Shown piece after piece: positions 1 through 5,760 of a stretch of 5,760 bases of DNA (the first letter of the stretch is position 1; every line of letters begins with the position of its first letter). This DNA comes from an uncultured Oscillospiraceae bacterium (GTDB taxonomy: Bacteria; Bacillota; Clostridia; Oscillospirales; Oscillospiraceae): contig CAJUCB010000002.1 of NCBI GenBank assembly GCA_910584805.1, positions 72,163-77,922 of the forward strand, in the 5' to 3' direction. The notes under the pieces are model-generated. The model made no database searches and was not told the DNA's origin. It saw only the letters and a program-made list of their open reading frames with translations. The translations under genes and the position numbers were made by a program.

Positions 1-312
1 TATTCCCCCACGACCATGTATAAAGACTACTCTATCAATGAGCGTTTATTCCACTGGCAAAGCCAGAGCACAACAGGAGATACCTCAGCCACAGGGCAGC
101 GATATATTCATCATCGGGAACAGGGTAGTCGTGTACTGCTCTTTGTGCGTGAGTTTAAGCAGGACTTAGCCGGAGCAGCACCGTACACCTTTCTTGGGAC
201 TGCAAGTTATGTTGGGCATCAGGGCAGCAAGCCTATGAACATTACATGGAAGTTGGACGCGCCTATTCCAGCGAGGTATTTGAAAAAGACGAATAAATTG
301 ACCGTGGGATAG
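1..312 (+). CDS. DUF3427-domain superfamily 2 helicase, C-terminal end only (5' part outside the window)
   Basis: The frame is open from the first base (YSPTTM...) to a TAG stop at 310-312, so the ATG at 16 is an internal methionine and the gene begins upstream of the window. The 103 visible residues match the end of the DUF3427 domain as I know it: SPTTMYKDY, FHWQSQ, a GQRYIHH segment, LLFVRE, PYTFLG, then GSKPMNITWKLD and the closing P-x-P. In its family this domain follows a DEAD/DEAH helicase core, often with a PLD-like domain at the N-terminus, in proteins of roughly 900-1000 residues; I infer that architecture but cannot see it. The protein would be a cytoplasmic DNA-dependent ATPase or translocase. 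The visible tail is intact, without frameshift. No convincing intrinsic terminator follows the stop, so some read-through into the next gene is possible. Confidence 0.85.
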   Translation, partial: YSPTTMYKDYSINERLFHWQSQSTTGDTSATGQRYIHHREQGSRVLLFVREFKQDLAGAAPYTFLGTASYVGHQGSKPMNITWKLDAPIPARYLKKTNKLTVG

Positions 313-350
313 GATTTTTATCTTTTTATGGTGTATTTCCATGAAAAGTC

Positions 351-379
351 TTGAAAATTTATTATTCTTGATTTAATAT
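351..379 (+). promoter_or_regulatory. Predicted sigma-A-type promoter of the PLD-ATPase gene
   Basis: A -35 box TTGAAA (351-356) and a -10 box TAATAT (374-379) are separated by exactly 17 bp. Transcription would start near 386, giving a leader of about 70 nt before the ATG at 455. The upstream gene ends at 312, so this promoter would let the PLD-ATPase gene be expressed on its own. A 9-bp inverted repeat (323-347) lies just upstream of the -35 box. Based on consensus match and spacing only. Confidence 0.55.
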
Positions 380-443
380 AAAAGTATGTTCCTCCAAGAC
401 GAAGCGAATAAGGTGTTGTTAAGATGCTATGAATGGTAAAGAC

Positions 444-450
444 GGAGGTG
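444..450 (+). promoter_or_regulatory. Ribosome binding site of the PLD-ATPase gene
   Basis: GGAGGTG lies 6 nt upstream of the ATG at 455, counting from the GGAGG core (444-448). This near-perfect Shine-Dalgarno sequence fixes the start codon. It also argues against an overlapping reading frame from 429 in another phase, which has no comparable site. Confidence 0.8.
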
Positions 451-454
451 TCAT

Positions 455-2440
455 ATGGATAATATTTCGTTGTTTGAGTTTTCTGCTGTGTCTCCCACAC
501 AGTCGCCCCTTGCAGCAAAGTTGGATATCGTTCACATGGAATTTGTACATTCTGAATCGCTCAGCTGGCAGGAGCTTTTTTCTGGATATGACACCCTTCA
601 CGCTATTACATATTCCTCCGGGATTGGTTTTATCTGCGATTTAATCGATTTATTTCAGCAGGCTGAAATCATCTTTGGCTGTGAAGAAGTTCTTTCCTAT
701 TCACTCCAGGAGATTATGGCTTACCAGTCTAAATTGTTAGACAGAATACGTGAAACAACAAGCAAAAGGAAGCTGGATTTAATTGGCCGTATCGAGGAAC
801 AATCCCTGTGCCTTTATGTTGCAAAAACGATTCTATCTCACGAAAAGCTCTATTTACTTTCAGCGAAGGACGGCAGGAGACGTGTCATTCTAGGCTCCGC
901 GAATATGTCCTATTCTGCCTTTGCAGGGAAACAGAGGGAAAATATCTTCTACATGGATGGAGACGAAGCTTACGACTGGTACCTGGACTCTTATTGTAGC
1001 TTACGAGAAAGCAGCACAGATCAAATTGTCAAGGAAGCGCTACTGGTAGCAGATACAGGGGAAAACCTGGAGGAACTTCCTGTCGCAAGGACTGTTCGTA
1101 TTCAAAAAGCAATGATCCTAGAGCCGTTAGAAGGGCAAAAGGAAGAAGTTCACTTCGCATTGGACGTAAAAAATCTAGCCCAAAACTTGGCACCATCAAT
1201 ACCGAAACCAGATAAAAAGGGGAAACTACTTCTATCCCCGGATAAGATCAAGTCCATTCGACGGCATATAGTGGAAGACCAAACAAGAAAAAAGAAGCAT
1301 CGAAGTGAGTATCCCAAACTAGAAATCTTTTTGGCAGAACAACAGGTGCGTCTGAATGGAGAGCTGTTACACTTAACTCCGAAATCGGAAGAAATTCAAA
1401 ATGATGTGATGTTGTTCTTAGACTACTTAGAGGGCTACGAAAAATTTCATGGCAATGTAGTAGAAATGCAGCAGAGGTATTACGAATTTGCAAACTGGTT
1501 TTTCTGCTCTCCTTTTATGGCTAGTATGCGGGATATGGCAGTAAGATATAACCAAAATCTGCTTCCTTATCCGGTGTTTGGGTTGATTTATGGACAAAGC
1601 AAGGCGGGAAAAACAAGTTTTTTAGAAACGTTATTGAAAATGATGATCGGACAAAAGACAAAAATGTCTGCGCCGGATTTCACTCGCTCTAGCATTGAGT
1701 CTTTAAAACGAACCGTGTGCGGTGCGCCAATCATTGTAGATGATCTGACGAACAAAAGATTCAATGATCATGCAATTGAGACAATAAAAAATGATGAGTT
1801 TGGAGTCGCGGACCAGTTGCTCTATTATCCAGCTGTGGTCATCAGTGCCAATGAGGATATAAGGTCAGTAGCTTCTGAGATTTCACGTCGCGCTGTAATC
1901 TGTCGCATTGAGGCCGGATTGACCAACACGGAAGTTATGCGAAGTAGTGTGGTGAGGACTGTCCAGCGAAAAGTTGGTACCGCATTCTATCGAGAATATC
2001 TTCGGCGGATGCTTGATATCATCCCTTATCTAGTAGAAGAAATGAGAGACGATGGAACAGAACATGCCCCAGATATCCTGGCGCACTCATCACAAGTCCT
2101 ACTGGATATTTTTTCAGAATTTTCGGAACGAGAACTGCCTGATTATATTCGTCTGTTGACCCTAGACGATTATTTTAGTGAAAAGGTAACGGGAAAATAT
2201 GCGATAACTATGATTGCAAAAGCATGGGAAGTCCGAAGAGATGCCTTTGAAATTTTTGAAGGAACCAATGAACTCTGCTACCACGCGGGAGATAAATGGG
2301 AAGTAAATTCTCTTGCGAAGGAATTACCGGAGACACTGGAAGTTCGTAAAACGTATGATCGTATCATTATGCGATTAGATACAGCAAGAGAGTTCTTTGG
2401 CATACCATTTAAGAAAACTTGGCTGCCATGGAAACGATAA
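455..2440 (+). CDS. PLD-like (HKD) nuclease domain fused to an AAA+-like P-loop ATPase
   Basis: Complete 661-residue soluble protein with no signal peptide or membrane segment. Residues about 45-190 form a PLD-like half-domain: ITYSSGIGF strand, AEIIFG strand, then H129-E-K131, and GSANMS (147-152) followed by E162. One HKD-type motif is present, as in dimeric PLD nucleases such as BfiI, so a dimer is likely needed for catalysis. A charged linker (about 190-290, with RKKKHR at 278-283) leads to a helical segment with FANWFFCSPFM. Residues about 370-490 are the ATPase: Walker A GQSKAGKT (380-387, K386), Walker B IIVDD (426-430), sensor-1-like N466 in ISANED, and candidate arginine fingers R478/R479. 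The C-terminal part (490-661) is mostly helical and I do not recognise it. It has its own promoter, ribosome binding site and downstream terminator. Motifs suggest ATP-controlled nucleic acid cleavage; a role in defence is inferred from the neighbours. The exact family name is unknown to me. Confidence 0.85.
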   Translation: MDNISLFEFSAVSPTQSPLAAKLDIVHMEFVHSESLSWQELFSGYDTLHAITYSSGIGFICDLIDLFQQAEIIFGCEEVLSYSLQEIMAYQSKLLDRIRETTSKRKLDLIGRIEEQSLCLYVAKTILSHEKLYLLSAKDGRRRVILGSANMSYSAFAGKQRENIFYMDGDEAYDWYLDSYCSLRESSTDQIVKEALLVADTGENLEELPVARTVRIQKAMILEPLEGQKEEVHFALDVKNLAQNLAPSIPKPDKKGKLLLSPDKIKSIRRHIVEDQTRKKKHRSEYPKLEIFLAEQQVRLNGELLHLTPKSEEIQNDVMLFLDYLEGYEKFHGNVVEMQQRYYEFANWFFCSPFMASMRDMAVRYNQNLLPYPVFGLIYGQSKAGKTSFLETLLKMMIGQKTKMSAPDFTRSSIESLKRTVCGAPIIVDDLTNKRFNDHAIETIKNDEFGVADQLLYYPAVVISANEDIRSVASEISRRAVICRIEAGLTNTEVMRSSVVRTVQRKVGTAFYREYLRRMLDIIPYLVEEMRDDGTEHAPDILAHSSQVLLDIFSEFSERELPDYIRLLTLDDYFSEKVTGKYAITMIAKAWEVRRDAFEIFEGTNELCYHAGDKWEVNSLAKELPETLEVRKTYDRIIMRLDTAREFFGIPFKKTWLPWKR

Positions 2441-2658
2441 ACTAGGAATCAAAAACACTAGATTTATATAGTTCGGCTTGTTGTATCTTCTGCCCTGAAT
2501 ATTTATCTTATAGTTCCAATCCATGCACAGAAAGAAGCAATTTGATCCGTTGGATATCCCCAGTGATGACAGAAAGATCGTACCAGAGTATACCGGGCAT
2601 AAAAATATCGCTGGGATATGAAGTGATTCTAAAGCTATTGTCAAGGGGAAATGTGAGA

Positions 2659-2703
2659 AAGAACAGGTTACTGGAAAAGCTCCAGCGACCTGTTCTTCTT
2701 TTT
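2659..2703 (+). terminator. Rho-independent terminator downstream of the PLD-ATPase gene
   Basis: A perfect 10-bp outer stem pairs AAGAACAGGT (2659-2668) with ACCTGTTCTT (2688-2697). A 5-bp inner stem CTGGA/TCCAG (2671-2675 with 2681-2685) is closed by a 5-nt loop. The two are separated by a small internal loop, and CTTTTT (2698-2703) follows. It lies about 220 bp after the stop at 2440, so the PLD-ATPase mRNA probably carries a long 3' untranslated region. The stem is followed by T on the + side and preceded by A-rich sequence on the other, so weak bidirectional action is possible. Confidence 0.8.
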
Positions 2704-2757
2704 ATAGTCTATTTAAGAATCTATGGCACCTATGATAAGGCGATAAGACACAATAAA

Positions 2758-2765
2758 TTGCGCAA
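2758..2765. repeat. Perfect 8-bp palindrome TTGCGCAA
   Basis: TTGCGCAA is its own reverse complement, and CAAT (2751-2754) and ATTG (2766-2769) extend the symmetry with a 3-base offset. It could be a protein-binding site, but no promoter with good spacing lies next to it. Weak evidence. Confidence 0.25.
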
Positions 2766-2871
2766 ATTGAATAGTGGATAAAAAGAGACACGGTTTGCAG
2801 AACTCTGGCAGAATGAAGTTGCCACACACCATTCAAGAGGGAGACTTCAAACTATGTCTGAGAGATTCGCA

Positions 2872-2937
2872 ATATTTCATTGTTAGACGTTCCATATTTC
2901 ATTGTTAGACGTTCCATATTTAATTGTATGATTGTAG
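2872..2937. repeat. 22-bp tandem repeat, two exact copies plus a degenerate third
   Basis: The unit begins ATATTTCATTG and ends TTAGACGTTCC. Copy 1 is 2872-2893 and copy 2 is 2894-2915, identical and directly abutting. A third, decayed copy begins ATATTTAATTGTATG at 2916. A 22-bp period is about two helical turns, which would place bound proteins on one face of the DNA, as at iterons, operator arrays or transposase-binding repeats at element ends. No spacers are present, so this is not a CRISPR array. The function is unknown. Confidence 0.8.
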
Positions 2938-2998
2938 CATATTATAGAAGTTTCATTAAGCAATTTGATAATATCTGGGCGTTCTTGATCTCAGCTCT

Positions 2999-3031
2999 TT
3001 TTGTCAAGTTAGACAAAAGTTCTTTGAACTT
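2999..3031. repeat. Two adjoining inverted repeats upstream of the SNF2 helicase promoter (candidate operator)
   Basis: The first repeat pairs TTTTGTC (2999-3005) with GACAAAA (3012-3018) around AAGTTA. The second pairs AAGTTC (3017-3022) with GAACTT (3026-3031) around TTT and shares two bases with the first. Both lie 15-47 bp upstream of the predicted -35 box at 3046. Dyad symmetry at this position suits a DNA-binding regulator; no regulator gene is visible in the window. There is no following T-run on the + strand, so a terminator role is less likely. Confidence 0.4.
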
Positions 3032-3045
3032 CAGGGAAAGAGGAA

Positions 3046-3074
3046 TTGTTTTCCGGAGACGGGTAGTGTATAAT
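3046..3074 (+). promoter_or_regulatory. Predicted promoter of the SNF2 helicase operon
   Basis: A perfect -10 box TATAAT (3069-3074) lies 17 bp after a TTGTTT -35 box (3046-3051). Transcription would start near 3081, giving a leader of about 93 nt that opens almost directly with the hairpin at 3085-3117. Evidence is consensus and spacing only. Confidence 0.6.
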
Positions 3075-3084
3075 TTAATTTGTA

Positions 3085-3117
3085 TTGGTATAGCTTCCAG
3101 CGTGGGGCTATATCCAA
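3085..3117 (+). promoter_or_regulatory. Predicted 5' leader hairpin of the SNF2 helicase mRNA
   Basis: TTGG (3085-3088) pairs with CCAA (3114-3117), then TATAGC (3089-3094) with GCTATA (3107-3112), with one bulged T at 3113. TTC (3095-3097) pairs with GGG (3104-3106) through two G-U pairs and one C-G pair. The loop is CAGCGT (3098-3103). It would sit at the very 5' end of the predicted transcript, where stems often protect mRNA from decay or bind regulators. No T-run follows, so it is not a terminator. Confidence 0.4.
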
Positions 3118-3154
3118 ATAGGAGTTGCAACTAAAATAGACAAGGTCGAACGAT

Positions 3155-3162
3155 AGGAAAGG
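3155..3162 (+). promoter_or_regulatory. Ribosome binding site of the SNF2 helicase gene
   Basis: AGGAAAGG (3155-3162) lies 11 nt upstream of the ATG at 3174. This is a somewhat imperfect match with long spacing. A TAA in the same frame at 3165-3167 limits the start to TTG at 3171 or ATG at 3174; ATG is preferred. Confidence 0.55.
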
Positions 3163-3173
3163 TATAACTTTTG

Positions 3174-5760
3174 ATGAAAATATTTGATAATATCACAGAT
3201 ATCGTCCGGGATGACTTGAAAGAAACGATACAGCGCGGCAGCAAAGTTTCCATAGCGGCCGCCTGCTTTTCCATATACGCCTATAATGAGTTGAAGTGCC
3301 AACTGGAACAGGTAGAAGAATTCCGTTTTATCTTTACTTCCCCGACCTTTGTTCAAGAGCGAGCCGAAAAGCAAAGACGGGAATTCTACATTCCAAGGCT
3401 TAACAGGGAAACTAGTCTATACGGTACAGAATTTGAAATCAAGCTACGCAACGAAATGACCCAACGGGCTGTTGCCAGGGAGTGTGCCGATTGGATCAGG
3501 CATAAAGCTATCTTTAAATCCAATGTTACCGGGGAAAATATGAGCGGATTTATGACGGTCGATTCCCGGGATGAGCAAACTGCCTATATGCCTCTGAATG
3601 GCTTTACTACGGTGGATATTGGCTGCGAACGTGGCAATAACAGCTATAATATGATCAACCGCATGGAAACGCCGTTCTCCACCCAGTATATGCAGCTGTT
3701 TGAAACACTCTGGAATGACCGTGAGAAGATGCAGGATGTGACCAATATGATCATCTCCAACATCAGTACGGCCTATAACGAAAACTCACCTGAGTTTATC
3801 TACTTTATGACACTGTACCATGTTTTCAGCGAGTTTTTGAACGATATTTCTGAGGATGTTCTACCCAACGAGGCGACCGGCTTTAAGCAGAGCAAAATCT
3901 GGAGTCTGCTTTATGATTTTCAGCGAGATGCTGTTCTTGCCATTATCAATAAATTGGAGCAGTATAACGGCTGCATCCTGGCAGACAGCGTAGGTTTGGG
4001 CAAAACCTTTACTGCTCTCGCTGTTATCAAATACTACGAAAATCGGAACAAATCTGTGCTTGTTCTCTGTCCCAAAAAGCTGGCGGAAAACTGGAATACC
4101 TACAAAGACAACTATGTCAATAATCCCATTGCCGCCGACCGGCTCAACTATGATGTGCTGTTTCATACGGACCTGTCCCGCTCCGGCGGCACTTCCAACG
4201 GGCTTGATCTTGACCGGCTGAACTGGGGGAACTATGACCTTGTTGTCATTGATGAATCCCACAATTTCCGCAATGGTGCCGGGACTCATGCCAACACACA
4301 GGAGAACCGTTATATCAGGCTAATGGACAGGGTAATTCGTGCGGGAGTACGCACCAAAGTGCTGATGCTGTCCGCAACACCGGTCAACAACCGCTTTACC
4401 GACCTTAAGAACCAGCTTGCCATCGCCTATGAGGGCAACCCGGAATTCATCAACGAAAAGCTGGAAACCAAGAAACCCATTGACGAGATTTTCCGTCAGG
4501 CTCAAAAATCGTTCAACGCATGGAGCAAACTCGATCCAGATGCACGCACCACCGATGCCCTGCTCCGTACATTGGACTTTGATTTCTTTGAACTGCTGGA
4601 CAGTGTGACCATTGCCCGTTCCAGGCGGCATATCGAGAAATATTATGATACTGCGGCAATCGGACAATTCCCGGAGCGATTGAAGCCGATTTCCCTACGC
4701 CCCAGTATGACTGATCTGTCCAGCGCCATCAACTACAACCAGATATTTGAGCTGCTGACCCAGCTGAGTTTGTGTATTTATACACCGTCAAACTATATTT
4801 TTCCAAGCAAGATTGCCAAGTATATCGACCTGACCCACAACAAAGGCAACAATCTTACCCAACAGGGGCGTGAACAGGGGATCCGGAGGTTGATGAGTAT
4901 CAACCTCTTAAAGCGGCTGGAAAGCTCCGTATACTCGTTTCATCTGACGCTCACCCGGATTCTTGATTTGATTACCAGCACAATCAAAGCCATTGATGAC
5001 TTTGAAAAGTATGGCAGAGCCGACATTGATATGGTTGAGGCCGAGGATGACCTTGATATGGAGGACAGCAGTACCGATTATTTCACCGTGGGCAAAAAGG
5101 TGAAGATCGACCTAGCTGATATGGATTACAAAACCTGGATCAGCGAACTGCAAAAGGATGCAGAGAACCTGGAGCTGCTGACTTTGATGATTGCCGATAT
5201 CACGCCGGAACACGATCTGAAACTTCAAAATCTCTTGAAACTGCTGGACGAGAAAATGCGCAGTCCCATCAATGAGGGCAATAAGAAGGTGCTGATCTTC
5301 TCGGCATTCTCCGATACGGCGGAGTATCTGTATGACCAGGTGGCCGGATATGTCAAAAAGAAGTATGGTTTGGATACGGCTGTCATTACCGGAAGTATTG
5401 ACGGACGCACGACCATCAAGGGATTGAAAGCCACCCTGAACAATGTGCTGACCTGCTTCTCTCCCATCTCCAAGGGGCGGGATGTGCTGATGCCGGGCAG
5501 CACAAAGGAAATCGATATTCTTATCGCCACTGACTGTATTTCTGAAGGCCAGAATTTGCAGGACTGCGACTATCTGGTCAATTACGACATTCACTGGAAC
5601 CCTGTGCGTATTATCCAGCGTTTTGGGCGTATTGACCGCATTGGCAGCAAAAACAAGGTGATCCAGCTGGTGAACTTCTGGCCGGATATGACGCTGGACG
5701 AGTACATCAACCTGAAATCCCGCGTGGAGACCCGGATGAAGATTTCTGTTATGACCTCCA
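3174..5760 (+). CDS. SNF2-type helicase with PLD-like N-terminal region (3' end outside the window)
   Basis: The frame is open for 862 codons from ATG 3174 to the window edge with no stop or frameshift. Residues 1 to about 185 resemble the PLD-like region that starts this helicase family (VSIAAACFSIYAYNEL, then GFMTVD and GFTTVDIG), but I see no canonical HxK(x4)D motif. The helicase core follows: Q-motif-like DFQRDAV (248-254), Walker A DSVGLGKT (271-278, K277), LVLCPKK (296-302), DESH (360-363) and SATP (400-403). After a long insertion (about 403-705, with an acidic patch near 622-631) come LIFSAFSD (707-714), ATDCISEGQNL (785-795) and QRFGRIDRIG (815-824). This is a cytoplasmic ATP-driven double-stranded DNA translocase. 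Family members I recall are roughly 1050-1100 residues, so about a fifth is probably missing. Such genes often lie beside restriction-modification genes; what follows here is outside the window. GC content is visibly higher than in the PLD-ATPase gene. Confidence 0.88.
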   Translation, partial: MKIFDNITDIVRDDLKETIQRGSKVSIAAACFSIYAYNELKCQLEQVEEFRFIFTSPTFVQERAEKQRREFYIPRLNRETSLYGTEFEIKLRNEMTQRAVARECADWIRHKAIFKSNVTGENMSGFMTVDSRDEQTAYMPLNGFTTVDIGCERGNNSYNMINRMETPFSTQYMQLFETLWNDREKMQDVTNMIISNISTAYNENSPEFIYFMTLYHVFSEFLNDISEDVLPNEATGFKQSKIWSLLYDFQRDAVLAIINKLEQYNGCILADSVGLGKTFTALAVIKYYENRNKSVLVLCPKKLAENWNTYKDNYVNNPIAADRLNYDVLFHTDLSRSGGTSNGLDLDRLNWGNYDLVVIDESHNFRNGAGTHANTQENRYIRLMDRVIRAGVRTKVLMLSATPVNNRFTDLKNQLAIAYEGNPEFINEKLETKKPIDEIFRQAQKSFNAWSKLDPDARTTDALLRTLDFDFFELLDSVTIARSRRHIEKYYDTAAIGQFPERLKPISLRPSMTDLSSAINYNQIFELLTQLSLCIYTPSNYIFPSKIAKYIDLTHNKGNNLTQQGREQGIRRLMSINLLKRLESSVYSFHLTLTRILDLITSTIKAIDDFEKYGRADIDMVEAEDDLDMEDSSTDYFTVGKKVKIDLADMDYKTWISELQKDAENLELLTLMIADITPEHDLKLQNLLKLLDEKMRSPINEGNKKVLIFSAFSDTAEYLYDQVAGYVKKKYGLDTAVITGSIDGRTTIKGLKATLNNVLTCFSPISKGRDVLMPGSTKEIDILIATDCISEGQNLQDCDYLVNYDIHWNPVRIIQRFGRIDRIGSKNKVIQLVNFWPDMTLDEYINLKSRVETRMKISVMTS

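Larger units (their letters stand above)
2441..3173. other. 733-bp gene-free region rich in repeats and regulatory structure
   Basis: I find no credible gene here on either strand. The frames that stay open lack ribosome binding sites and run across the terminator, the tandem repeat or the promoter listed separately. In order it holds: a 218-bp stretch with no clear feature, a terminator (2659-2703), a TTGCGCAA palindrome (2758-2765), a 22-bp tandem repeat (2872-2915), two adjoining inverted repeats (2999-3031), a promoter (3046-3074), a leader hairpin (3085-3117) and a ribosome binding site. The left part could be remains of a decayed gene or mobile element, but no protein family is recognisable. 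Confidence 0.6.

Noticed and set aside
2523..2621. Small 32-codon ATG frame beginning MHRKKQFD
   Set aside because: There is no Shine-Dalgarno sequence, an in-frame TAG lies just upstream at 2511, and the peptide matches no family I know. At most it is a fragment of a decayed gene.
2542..2781. Open frame of 79 codons from a TTG start on the + strand
   Set aside because: It runs straight through the strong terminator at 2659-2703, has no ribosome binding site, and its product resembles nothing I recognise.
2872..2937. CRISPR array
   Set aside because: The 22-bp units abut directly with no spacers, only two are intact, and no cas gene is visible.
2999..3018. Terminator at the TTTTGTC/GACAAAA hairpin
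   Set aside because: The stem is short and AT-rich with no T-run after it on the + strand. Its position upstream of the promoter fits an operator better.
2880..3134. Open frame of 84 codons across the tandem repeat and promoter
   Set aside because: It uses a weak start codon and is built partly from the 22-bp repeat, the dyads and the helicase promoter. Its KQFDNI segment resembles the helicase start only because of the 13-bp direct repeat.
3861..4289. 142-codon frame on the - strand, and similar ones at 4320-4667 and 5112-5594
   Set aside because: All are antisense to the SNF2 helicase core, whose + frame carries conserved motifs throughout, so they are shadow frames.
1..5760. A complete DISARM or type III restriction-modification system
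   Set aside because: PLD and SNF2-type proteins are present, but no methyltransferase, DUF1998 protein, DrmA-like helicase or Res subunit is visible in the window. Membership cannot be claimed without the flanks.

Overview
The window looks like part of a defence or DNA-processing island from a low-to-moderate GC Gram-positive bacterium, probably a gut-type Clostridia (Lachnospiraceae or Oscillospiraceae). That guess rests on the strong GGAGG-type ribosome binding site, consensus-like promoters with 17-bp spacers, an AT-rich left half and the protein families present. It is an inference, not a species identification. All three supported genes are on the + strand.

Layout: (1) Bases 1-312 are the 3' end of a gene for a DUF3427-type superfamily 2 helicase; only the C-terminal 103 residues are visible. 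(2) A 142-bp gap holds a good promoter (351-379) and ribosome binding site. (3) Bases 455-2440 encode a complete 661-residue protein. It joins a phospholipase-D-like (PLD, HKD-type) nuclease half-domain to an AAA+-like P-loop ATPase, and it is the most interesting gene here. (4) A 733-bp gene-free stretch (2441-3173) contains a strong bipartite-stem terminator, a palindrome, a 22-bp tandem repeat, two adjoining inverted repeats, a near-consensus promoter and a predicted leader hairpin. (5) From 3174 to the window end runs an SNF2-type helicase with a PLD-like N-terminal region. It is cut by the window edge after 862 codons and has all the main helicase motifs.

How they may work together: two helicases of types that carry or are associated with PLD domains flank a PLD-ATPase fusion. 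PLD nucleases and SNF2 helicases recur in prokaryotic restriction and anti-phage modules (for example DrmC and DrmD of DISARM). The PLD-ATPase gene has its own promoter and terminator, so it is probably an independent cassette rather than a subunit co-transcribed with its neighbours. The SNF2 helicase has its own promoter and probably starts the next operon to the right. No known system can be declared complete from this window: no methyltransferase, DUF1998 protein, integrase or transposase gene is visible. The SNF2 gene is noticeably richer in GC than the PLD-ATPase gene and the intergenic region, consistent with a mosaic island.
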